Assembly (NCBI RefSeq): GCF_037126465.1
Contig: NC_088203.1
Span: 106,875,507-106,939,506, forward strand
Direction of reading: 5' to 3'
Origin: Ornithodoros turicata
Lineage: Eukaryota > Arthropoda > Arachnida > Ixodida > Argasidae
DNA: 64,000 nt
Each line of letters starts with the position of its first letter. The stretch's first letter is position 1. The translations under genes and the position numbers were made by a program. Below are positions 48,060 through 59,200 of this stretch, piece by piece. Under the pieces are notes generated by a model. The model worked only from the letters and a program-made list of their open reading frames with translations, had not been told where the DNA came from and searched no databases.

Positions 48060-48940
48060 AGGTGTTGGGGCAACAACGCCATCGCATTAAAACGGGGGCC
48101 ATTGGTGCGCTTCTTAGAACTGAGTGCAATCCCATGAAGGTCGAGATTGTAACCCAGATAGGGAAGTCCACCTCGCGTTATTGATTACATTGAGACGAGA
48201 AAGGAGTAAGCCGTGTTTCTTTACATTTATATTTTTGTTCTCATCAAAAGGGGCAATGGTTTCGTGTGCAAAGGGTGTCATTATTGTTGCAGTAAAAATG
48301 CTCTGTCGAGTGTTCTGGCCATGGCTCATGCAAAGACAGCAGATATGACACGAGTCATCAAACTTATCGGCGAACTGCTTTGACGCCTCGCCGCAGGATA
48401 AGAGCTTGCCTTTCTAGCCAGGAACGCTCCCCTGCGTTGATGAAAAACGAGGAGACGTCCTTTTGCTGGAATGCGAATCTCGTTTTCCTGTACCGCCTAA
48501 GCAAGGCTAGTGGATAGTGTGTCGCTACTCAGTACCCTTCGCGCAGCAGATCATGCCTCGGGACGACCAAGTTTTCATAAAGCAATCATCTGATGCAGTG
48601 CAGCAAACTTCGTGCGGACGCTGTTCCGATACTATCACTCTCCAAGCTCTCACTTTTAAAAATGACGAAAGAACACGAAGGAAAAAAGCTAAGCAGCACA
48701 TTAGATGAAGTTCACCATGAGCCGACTACTTTTTGCGCTGTTTGAAACTGCTCTCGACGGCCAAGACCACTGATATACCCAGACCCCCTCCAGCTGTTTG
48801 GCGACACGCCCCTTGTGCAACCGCTACATGGGGGCCTTTGTTATTTCTACTTGAGACACCTGTTGATAATGGCACGTCACACTCTTAAGACGTAACTGTA
48901 ATAATGACCCCAGCCCATCCCACTCCCAGTTTTTCGCAAC
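48060..48940. other. Intergenic, no gene recognised
   Basis: Ordinary sequence with short open frames. The 3' part is the putative intron upstream of the exon at 48,949. Confidence 0.3.
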
Positions 48941-48948
48941 ATCTCCAG

Positions 48949-49076
48949 TGCCTGCGATTCTGTACAAGTCGCTGGTCAAGACTCGATCACTCTGGAACCG
49001 CCCATCCCACAGTTTCGTACAAATTGGTGCTGATGGTGACGACCAGGACCAGTACATGAGGTGCATCACGTCCTGA
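48949..49076 (+). CDS. Possible terminal exon of an unidentified plus-strand gene
   Basis: A pyrimidine-rich acceptor (CAGTTTTTCGCAACATCTCCAG) precedes 41 codons and a TGA at 49,074-49,076, entered in phase 1. The peptide begins PAILYKSLVKTRSLWNRPSH and ends MRCITS. It has balanced, protein-like composition and an acidic patch (GADGDDQDQY), but I recognise no family and no upstream exon. It could be chance. Confidence 0.3.
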
Positions 49077-49079
49077 GCT

Positions 49080-50460
49080 TCCTGTTCTGCAAAACACTAG
49101 CACAAACGCTGCTGAGATGAGTTTCCTGCTCATCTTCTCGTATCTACATTGTGCACCGGCTGTCAGTTCGGCTTCTTTCCTCTGGACAAGTTAATTGTTA
49201 TCAATGTTATATTATGGATAACCCTGTAAATATTTCCTTCCGTATAGCTATATTACGTGATCACTTATGCTTCGCAGAATCAAGCTGAGGAGCAGAATGG
49301 CCGTGCATTTCTCCGCTGTGAGCGTCGAAAGTAAAGTACTACAAACAACCAAACGAAAGAAAAGTCTTTCCTGTCGGGCATTCTAGCCGCTGATAAGGAA
49401 GAATTACCAAAAACGCTCGACCTTCTCGGACGATAGGCGTGACATGATTGTAAGAGAACACTTGGCTATGAACGCTGTGGAGCCCAAGGCCCCTTACATG
49501 GCATAGGGTGTCTGCTGCATGCTCTCGAGCGTCGCAGGCGAACGGCGAGCAGACGACGGAACCGGAACACGAGCGACCACGATGTCCCTAGCGTGACACA
49601 TTCTTGGCACCTACTTACTGGAGTGACAACTGTCACGTGGCTGCACCGGTCAGTCAACCTGCGGTTGCCACGTTGGACAATGCACCGTAATTAAAAAGCT
49701 TAATTGTATAGCCCCGCCTTTGTAGCGAGTACTTCAAATCGGTACGAAGCAACTACTTTATGTGCTCGTTGGCGGGCGGGGGGTCCCCGAAGTGCCACAG
49801 CTAAAGGGTTTGCGACAGGTCATCGTTTATCCCAGATAAACGTAACAGACGGCACACTGCACCGATTTTTTGCTGGGGTGACGTGGGGTCTGCCTGCCTA
49901 GACTGGCGGCACGTTGCTCCGGGAAGGGATAAAAGGGGAACCCTCGCATGTCTCATTCCGCAGCTTCCTGCACTATACAGCCGACCATGAGGGTACAATT
50001 TCCTATTTGGACCTGCATTGAAAGTTTCACAGCGAAGAGGATAAAATAGGCACCGCGAATACCAAAACTCACCATTGCATTGCACTCAGCATTGACGTCA
50101 CAGCGTCCGCCAGTGAGGCTGCGCATGAGAAGTCACGTGCTTATGGCTGCCAATGGCAACCCTGAGGTCTCTGGTGTCTGTGCTTGCTCGGGGGTGTGTC
50201 CGAGGGCTTGTATCTCCTTAAGTACGACACGTAGAAGAATAATTTTGTTTCCTCAGTATTCTGGCGTGCAATACAATGCGTCCGTGATGTAATGAACCCC
50301 ATGTATGAAAGTGTCCCAACCTCTTGAAGAATGAACCGGTTCGAAACCCCAACCTCTCACAGTCTAACGCCTGGCCAAGAAGCCGCCCAGAACACCCGTC
50401 GAGACCTGTATGGTAAGCAAAATTTGAAGTAATAGCCTACTTGGGGGCGCCCACGGCGGC
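49080..50460. other. Intergenic, no gene recognised
   Basis: No domain-bearing frame and no clear repeat boundary seen. Confidence 0.3.
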
Positions 50461-50466
50461 GTCAAG

Positions 50467-50941
50467 CAGAGCCGTTTATACGGAGAGTTTGGCCATTAGG
50501 AGGAGCCTAACTTGAAGCGCGTCGTGCGACGTCACGGCTAAGCCACCTCCCTCGCCGTGCACTATTGTTGTCCCGTTGTCAGCCGGTCGCCGACGCCATA
50601 TTGTTGCTGATCGTTGTTTACGATGCAAGGAGGGAAGACACGTCCGTACATTGTCCTTCGAAAGCCCTTCGTCCTTGAACTCTTTCAGTTTGGCAACAAA
50701 ACCCCCCTTATCAGAGGCGGCTGTGATTCATAAGCCGGTTATTCCTGTAGATTGCATTCATTGCGACAACAAAGCTGACGGACAGCATTAATATGGCGCG
50801 CATCAGATGGCTGATAAGCGGATTCTGCTTGGATTCAGGCTTTTTGGGCGGAGCAACGACGACTCTGACGTCAAAATAGGCTCCACCCACGAGGCGGCAA
50901 AAGATCAGAGAATGGCCAAACTCTCCCTATAAACGGCTCTT
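50467..50941. mobile_element. hAT-type MITE, ~475 bp, 8-bp target duplication
   Basis: The left end CAGAGCCGTTTATACGGAGA and the right end inverted, CAAGAGCCGTTTATAGGGAG, form TIRs of ~30 bp continuing into GTTTGGCCATT. The 8-mer GCGTCAAG flanks both sides (50,459-50,466 and 50,942-50,949). CAG-type ends plus an 8-bp duplication fit the hAT superfamily. No transposase. Confidence 0.8.
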
Positions 50942-51849
50942 GCGTCAAGGGCGTGCTTGACCGAGGGCATATCTTTCTCAAGCGTCGCGCTGTACACGAC
51001 TGACCGCGTGCGGCGGCGCGGGACCGCAATAAGCCCCGCAGGTCCGAACCAGGCTTTACTGCAAGGTCTCACGTGACCACAATCCAACCAAAGTCGCTTC
51101 GTTTCGTGTTACTTCAGCGCGTCCGGCCCGCTATGCCAAACCGTCGCTAGAATGTGCATTTCATTCGCTAAAACGACTTCAATGAACATCGGAAACACGC
51201 AAAGCTAGCATTGCTCAGTGATACCCTACTTTGAAACACTGTCATTCTCAGACCTCGCAGCTTTGCGAGCATTGATTTTGCGATTTGGAATTTCGGTATT
51301 GTGGATTTTCGGGTCTCGGATTCTGCATGCTAGGATATCGTGGCGTACCCCGTACAGTTCGAGAAACATCAAACAGGCTACTTACCGCGTCCCTGCAGTA
51401 ACGCAACATAAAATCCCAACGGTGCACCAAAACATTCACACAAACACAGCACACACTGAGAACACCTCAACATGGCAACATGAAATCCCGTGTCATCGTC
51501 TCTGAGCGAGACAACACAAAAACGTATTTGTCGAGCACGCAGAGAAACCGCAAAAGGAATGTGTTCCTTATCTTGGCCAGCAGCCACAATGACATTGGCA
51601 CGTTTCTCCTTTCGAAGCTTGCTATCAATGCGTCAAAGAAGGCACATTCTTATCTTATGTGAATCACACGAGAGTATGCCTGGTTCACGCTGTTGCCTTT
51701 CACGCGTTACGGATGCGGCGCGGCAGGGTTGTTATGGTAACGAAGTATGGCGAACCAAAAAGCGTACGCACTGCAAGAGTTGGGCTCGACCGAACTCCAT
51801 GCGGTACGGATTACTTCCGCCTACGCAGCTGACCAATGAGCGAAGGCGC

Positions 51850-51950
51850 ACTGGAGATCAGACAGACAGACACAGATAGATTAGAGAGATAGAGATACAT
51901 AGATAGAGACAGACAGAGAGATAGATAGAGAGGTAGATAGAGACTTAGAA
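51850..51950. repeat. GATA/GACA-rich microsatellite
   Basis: Imperfect runs of GATA, GACA and GAGA over ~100 bp. Confidence 0.85.
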
Positions 51951-52009
51951 AGAGTGGAGGCATGATTGGTCGAACACAGGCGCTTTCCGTATCAAGGGCG
52001 CATGTGTCT

Positions 52010-52250
52010 GCAGCGTGTCATAAGACAACCGCATCCGCGCTCGATCTGCACCGTACCCGCAACGGAGAGAAGTGACAGCGAACCAGGCCAAAGCCTCCTC
52101 CATCCACTTTGGCATCCACTCGTCTCTTTTTAGGGCAGCTAGCCACTTTTCTCGCACAGTCGCATCCACCGGCACCTCGTGGAATGATACGCCAGGCACC
52201 TTGAATTTTTCCATCTGACCGGCATCGCGGCACGCAGCAGTATGCCATTG
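52010..52250 (-). pseudogene. THAP zinc-finger domain, frameshifted
   Basis: On the minus strand, MAYCCVPRCRS (C..C start of a THAP domain) is followed one frame over by GVSFHEVPVDATVREKWLAA and KRDEWMP, the THAP core (FH..P...W..A..R..W.P). A third frame continues with FGLVRCHFSP, standing for the C.HF end. Two frame changes in ~200 bp indicate a decayed copy. THAP domains occur in P-element-type transposases and host DNA-binding proteins; which one this derives from is not evident. Confidence 0.65.
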
Positions 52251-53215
52251 AAGTTTGAAAATCCCGCTGCACGAAACAGCCTACACTGTGTTAGTCCGAA
52301 TATACCGTACACAGCGTGCTGTTGTCACAGTCTGTCGCAGTTTCATTAAACGGAAACGTCTCCAGAAGAAAACAACAGAAAGACCTGAAAACGCACACGA
52401 AGAGAAAACCATCTAAAGCAAACGCTCAGTTCAGTCTATGGTCTTTGGTTCAGTACATCCCTACGATCCCTACGTGGCTGTCGACCTCTCGCGGCAGGCG
52501 GCGGCGTAACAAGTGCCGGGGCGAGGAGGAGCGAACGACCGGGCGAAACAGGATATCTGACAGGCACAGAGAGTATAGAGGAGGCTTTGACCAGGCATTA
52601 GATACATCCCACGCACAGCAATACGGTTTGCAACTTCAGCTGTCCTTTTCGTTTCAAGTCCTGTATCTAAACTTTGTCTTCTGGGTTCAATGGGGTGGGA
52701 AGCCACCCGTGAGGAATGAAGTAGATTTAAAGATAGCGTTGTCGATACTTCCCCATCAAGTACTCATGGTCCAACAAAACGCCCCTCATAAAGGGTACTC
52801 CCAACTTTCTCTTTCATGTGTTTATCGGAGTCCCCACTTTTCCACGAAAAAGGGCCCCAATCTTTGCGGTTCATCAACTGACAACAACACACACGGAGGC
52901 TCTATAACGTTTTTACTATAATTTTTTAAACTAAAAATGAGCACATGTAACTTGGTTATGCAGCTGTTTTTCTTTTCTTTTTTACCTGGCTGCAGACTCA
53001 CATAGGACTTTTATTTGATTGTTTATAAAGAGCGGTGGTACAAAAGTCCCATCCGCTACTACATCAGAACACATTTCATCGCGTTGCCGTTTATGTACAG
53101 AAAACTATGACCACTGCAGTTACGAAATACTCTATTGCTCGATCGTGGATATTGGATTTGCTATACAGTTTACTCATCATGACGCAACAATATGCCTAAG
53201 AAGATTACACAGCAG

Positions 53216-56200
53216 CTAGCAGTACCAACTGGATGACGACTGGCAGCTCTTGAGCACGTACAAGAGGAACAGGTTGGCTAGTACTATACCCATGGAAAAG
53301 ATGGTCAGCCTCCATATCTGGTCGACGCGCTTCGACAAGACGGTGACCTGGGTGCACACGCCGTTCAACTGCAAAATACAGCAAGTCGATAATTCAAAAC
53401 ATGTCTGCTGCTGCTTACGGTCAGTTACGATACGTGTGTAGAAAACATGTTTTATATACACGTTGCGTTTTGCATGAGATAAAATGATTGAGATATAAAA
53501 AAAATATGGAGATGTGTGTTTGGCAAATTTCAATGTTGGACATAGAGTTCTTGCAAATCAATCGAACTGTTGGTTGTATCTGTTGTAATCTTCAATGGAA
53601 GCTGACTTCCATTGAAGATTCTAAGCCTTACAATTTGTAATGCCTTGTAGCGTTACGGAAGGCACTCTTTTACAAAGCATTCGAGTGCTGCCACGAAGAT
53701 GTTCTCGACGAATTAAAACCTCGATACTGAAGGACCCGACACGACACAAGCCTCGTGTCCTTTGTGTGTCTCACGTTTTAAGGTTTTCATTATGACTCGA
53801 TGTCTGTCATCACCAGCCCGAGTTGATTCCTTGCCATCTTGTCCAAATCCAAGTTGCGATTACACTTTGTAGTACGTAATCATGTGGCGTGTATTGTGTG
53901 AGTCACTATATAAGCTAATAGTAGTGTCAACCTGTCAAGCAGCCTTCGAATTCAATGCCCGTTTAGAAGTTGGTACATATTAAGCTTTCTGGTGCTATAC
54001 GTGCGTTTTTCAAGGCAGCTGGTTCCATCGGTCGTTGAATGCTGCCCGCGGAACAGAGGTATAGGGGGGGCTATATATAGTCAAGCTGGCTAACCCGTAT
54101 AGAACAACTCTACAACGCACCTCCGAGAACAGTTCGCTTATACTGAAAGTTTTGTCGCCGTCTACTATTTCTAATTGCTCTAACTGCCATCGCTCTGTGT
54201 GTTTTTAGGGTGGAGGGGTGACTTACCTGCGTCTGAAGCTCCCCTGTCGTATCCTGAGATGTGTTACCCAACCGAATCAGCTCTTTCGAATCACCCAGCG
54301 CCTGCTGGGCCGCTGACTTGAGCATCGATCGTTCCCCCGTTGAGTCCAACTGAACTTCTTGAACTCCGTTATGATACCGACAGCGAAGCCTGCGTTGCAG
54401 AATGCATAAAGACCCAGGCACATATCTCTTGAATAGCGCGACAGCAATCCGTTCGATAAAATTCAAATTTCTATACCCAGGGTGACTATTAATTCTGTAT
54501 AAAATGTGTAATTGCAACGCATTCTTCGCAGCTATGTCCTGCTACCAAGCCGGGAATACTAAACACACGATTCTTTAACAATGCTATAAGGTTGTTTTTT
54601 ATAATAAGCCCAATATGGCCTGCTCGACAAAGCACACCCGCTTTCCAACACTTCTTACCAGTGGTGTACCCTATCGCTTCTCTCGCTGTCCTTTGCTGTT
54701 CTCGTCTTTTTTGACGGCTTTTTGAGTCGCGAGTTCATTAGTGATCCCAGCAAACGTGATATTATATCACAGTATCGATGCACCATGATACATAATTACT
54801 TTGTTGCACAAAATTCTTACGCTGTTCTTGTGTGTTTCTTTTATCTCTCTCTCTCTCTCTCTCTCTGTGTGTATTTATTTATTTTTATTTATTTATTTAT
54901 TTCCTGGGAGGTTACGACGTTGCAGTTTTAACACTGCTCAGTAGCGGGGGAGGACTTTTGCCATGCCTAAGCAACAGCTTCTTCTGCCCGGTCTCCGCAC
55001 TTGATCCTAACTGATTTTTTCTTTCCTTCTTGTTTTTCTTTCTTTTTCTTTTCTTTTTCTCTTTTATTTCTTTATTATTATTTCTATTTATTTTTTTTGT
55101 ACAGCCGTTTCTTAGTGAAATGTGCTTCCAAATTGCCGAGTAAGATGCTGGAATTATTTCAGACGCGGTGGGAGTTGAAAATTGCCGTAAAGAGGAAAAT
55201 AGCATAAAACATAGAAGGCGATTCATTTCGTTATACCTCGTTGGCAGGAGCAAGTATGTAGAACTCTGTAACGTTGTAGTACCCGCCGGCCGAGGCAATG
55301 AAACAAGGCAAGACCGGCAAGTACGAATAGAATAGCTTAAGTTGATGCCTTTTCATCGACAACCATCATTGGTTTCTACCTGTGTTCCTTGATGGCTTCC
55401 TTGGAGACCTTCTTCCAGTGATCGATCAGTTCTCGGGGGCTGAACTCCAAAGTATCGATTCCAGTTGTCATTATGAGCAGCTTGTCGGTTGGATGTAATT
55501 CCGAACCTGTACATACCATTCATGACCATCATTTTCGCAGACTGGAGGCCACCATTGTTATCTCAAAGATTGGTTGGAACAACCGAAGATTGACACTCTT
55601 CGGTTGTTCAGCTACCGGCTCGCCCAAATTTCCATTCTGACTGACAATGAACCATTTCAAGAACATTACGGACGGAATGGACGCTGTTGACGACAGCAGC
55701 TCCTTCGTAATCATTTCGACCATTTAAAGGGATGTCCAGGAACCCATCTACGAAACAAATACCTTAAACACCGGCCGACAATCTACTTGACATTTTTTTT
55801 TTTTTTCGTCCGAAAAGTACTTCGTTATGTTAAAACAGTACAAATGCAAAAACAAAGCTTTCGGTGGTTACATTTATTCGACTTTTTTTTTCTTAGAAGG
55901 TAACTGTAGAGTAAGTAAGGCAGGCTAACTATAACTGTAATTTAGTTACTTTTTTGTAATAACATACCCATGACTTGTAAGCAGAGGAAGTGGGCGACCA
56001 AGATAAATACCTCAAATTTGGTAAAACTAGGACAAAACGTTTTGTCTCGAATCGGTGGGCGGGCAAAACCCGGAATCGGCTGACAGTGACGTCACTGCCA
56101 ATTTAATAATTGGTCCAGTCTGTCCAAATGTTTCCTCCCGCACTCATAAACCGTGCCCGGGAAGACAGGTACAAAATAGCGCGCAAAAGAATTTAAAATA

Positions 56201-59200
56201 AAATGCTAAATACTCCACGTAAAAGGTATTTAAAATGCAGTACAAAATACTCAAAACTGGAAGTGATTTGAGTAGACTACTAAACACTCTAAGAATTATA
56301 TAAGATACTCTTTAAAGTACCTTAGTATTAGCAGTAAGCGAAACGCGTTTTCTGAACATACAAATGAAAGGGATAAACTTCGTGAATTCAACCAACTCAG
56401 AGAAGAACTCGTTAACGTCGGATAAACTTCATCCGCCATACTTAAGCATATCTTTTATTTGCAAGGCCTTGGTTTCAAGTAACGTTTGGTAAACTTTGGT
56501 GATATGTTCTGACCCAAAGGTTCGTAATACCTCCTGTATGTCAGCTCGGGTCCTTCAACGTGTGGCGCTTGTTTATTGGTTTTGGTGAACAAAGGAAATA
56601 AATGCCCGGGATTCTCTTGTACCTAATCTTCTCTTCTATACACGTCGTACCAGCACTCCCAAACATCAACGTTACTCATATACCTAATCTCCTGGGATTC
56701 ACCTGGCAATAGGAATAGGAACCGTTTTCTGACGAAGTGGTCGGGCTATTGACAAGCGAGGCCAAGCGTATGGGACCAGCCCATTCTAATGAAAGATGAA
56801 GGAAGTACCCAAGGGAATTTAGGCTTCTTAGGCACTTGAGGCTTGGTATGTATTTGTCCTTTCTATGTGTTCTAGCATCAGAACATCAGTTCCCATCATG
56901 TTCATCCTATTGTAAACAAGGATAAATGACACGAATTCGCCCCCTCCCCCAAAGAAAAAAAAAAAAGAAAGAAAACTACACTCTTAAAAATGAACTTCAC
57001 CGCATGGCACGCTCCTAGCCAACCATAACCCCGAATGATATCGTTATCTGCCCTGATTTGTTGAAAACGAGAGGCGTACGCCTTATTTGTGACAATTATG
57101 AACAGCATAAGTGTCACAAAAAAGGCGTACTCCTCCCGTTTTCATCAAATCAGGGCGGCTAACGATATCATTCGAGGTTATGGTTGGCTAGGAGCGTGCT
57201 ATGCGGTGAAGTTCGTTTTTAAGAGTGTAGGGCAAAGCGGGAAAGTGTGCTGGATACGGCTTGACGAGGAAGGAAAGTATTTTCAGTACAGAGTAGCAAG
57301 TACTGAAAAAAGTATTTTAAATACTTTAAAAATACTTGTCGCAAGAAACTATTGAGTACAGTACCGAAGTTCCTACCACCGGCTGTGTTGTCTGAGGTTT
57401 TCCCTGGGTTTTCCGAAGACCTTCCAGACGAATGTCGGCACAGTTCCCCCTGAAGTCGGCCCAGGACGCATACTAACCCCCTGTCCCCCACTCCTTCCTG
57501 CTGTCCTCTCTCCATCTGTCCACGTCTGTACGGCGCTCATAGCCACAGTTGTTTCGCGGCGTTAATACGAAAAAAAACAATACCGAAGTACCGAAAAAAG
57601 CATTTAAAATACTGTATTTTGAGTACGTACTCCACGTTCGTACAAGCCTAACCGTGCGGCAGCATTTTTCTTTATTCTTTCTTTTTTTCTTTTGGACTAC
57701 GATCTATACAGTCCAGTCTGTACATGCCTGACTTACCAGGATTCAGCGCCACGTTAACCTGAACGCTGTCGTTTGTGGGCACGATTCCAAAAAATGGTTT
57801 CACCTTGTACGCATCTATATTATTTGTTTTGATCTGAAATAAAGTAAAGATTGCGATGATGGAAAAAATACGCTCATGACAGCGTTACCTTAAAAGTCAC
57901 GTGGCTTTTGGACGTGTTAGTGATGGTCAGAGTGGCGACGTTGCCTCCTAAATCGTCTCCGCCGAAAACTAAGTCCACTTCTGGTCTGTAAAAAAAAGTC
58001 ATCTTATCGGGTCGAATATCTATCACAAATCCAGGGGGTGAACACAGTGCTATTAACACTGGTACTGTTTTTGTTTTGGTCTTTATCATCGGTCCCTATC
58101 CAATTTCTTATTCTTGTTTTTTTTTAATATTGTTAGTCGCAAAATCGCTCACATTCTAGCCGATCCACGTAACTTATGTAACAACATGTAAGTTATGCAT
58201 TCCGTTGGTTAAAGTAGAAGGAATGCAAAGCCCCGCCCTTAAGGGAGCGTGGAAAGGCCGGAAAAAAATATCGATTAAGATCACAAGCCCTGAAACACAC
58301 ATGAAATCCTTCAATCCGACCTAGATAGCCTATACGGCTGAGCCTCAAAATGTCTGTCCTTCACCACTGGAACCTATCTGACTACACCACCCCTCATTCT
58401 TCCCTATATTAGTAGAATATATCAATACACGTACCTTGGTAGACATGTCTCATTAACTCAAGCTAATAAGTCCCTATAGGCTTCATCAGGCGTAACCTTC
58501 CTCAGAAACGACATTAATTCGACCACAACTGGAATATGCATCCATAATCACTTTTTCCAGCGTGTATTTCATCAAAGACTCGATCACCCACACAAAGTAC
58601 TTGCTCCTCCCGGACGACCGCATCAGCTGGAACCATCATGTCTCAGAACCAAAATTTTATCCCTGTGCAGTGATATGTTTCATAGTAATTCAATTGTGTT
58701 CTATTTCTACCGTCTTTATATAACGTGTGCTCCCTCCTATATGTTGCAGGCCATCGGCATCGTTCACTGCCACTGGCATCCTGTCTGCGAGCGTTCGAGT
58801 TTTCATTCTTGCGACCATCGCCAGTAACTTCAGGATCCTGCCATGACCCCGGAGCTCCACCACCCTACTTCATCAGCATAAGTTATTGTTACAGTACAGC
58901 CCGCGAGTGGAAGTCTGACGCACCTTGTTGCTACCATGGTATCCGCTCGTCTACCGGCGCATGATACTTCTCTCCCAAGCTCCCCGGAGTCTAGAGTATG
59001 GCATCGATCACGACCCGATAAAATTGACCAGCCCTCCGCCTTTGCTGGTACCATTTGCAGTTTTGTTGCAGCAACACCCAACTATGCACAGCCTTGTCCC
59101 TGGACGAGAAACGCCAGTCCCGATAACTAAATGACGGCAAGTTTAGTCGGGGCATTTCAAAGCAGTCTATTCTACGTTGCCGATGCCATTTCTGGTCTAC

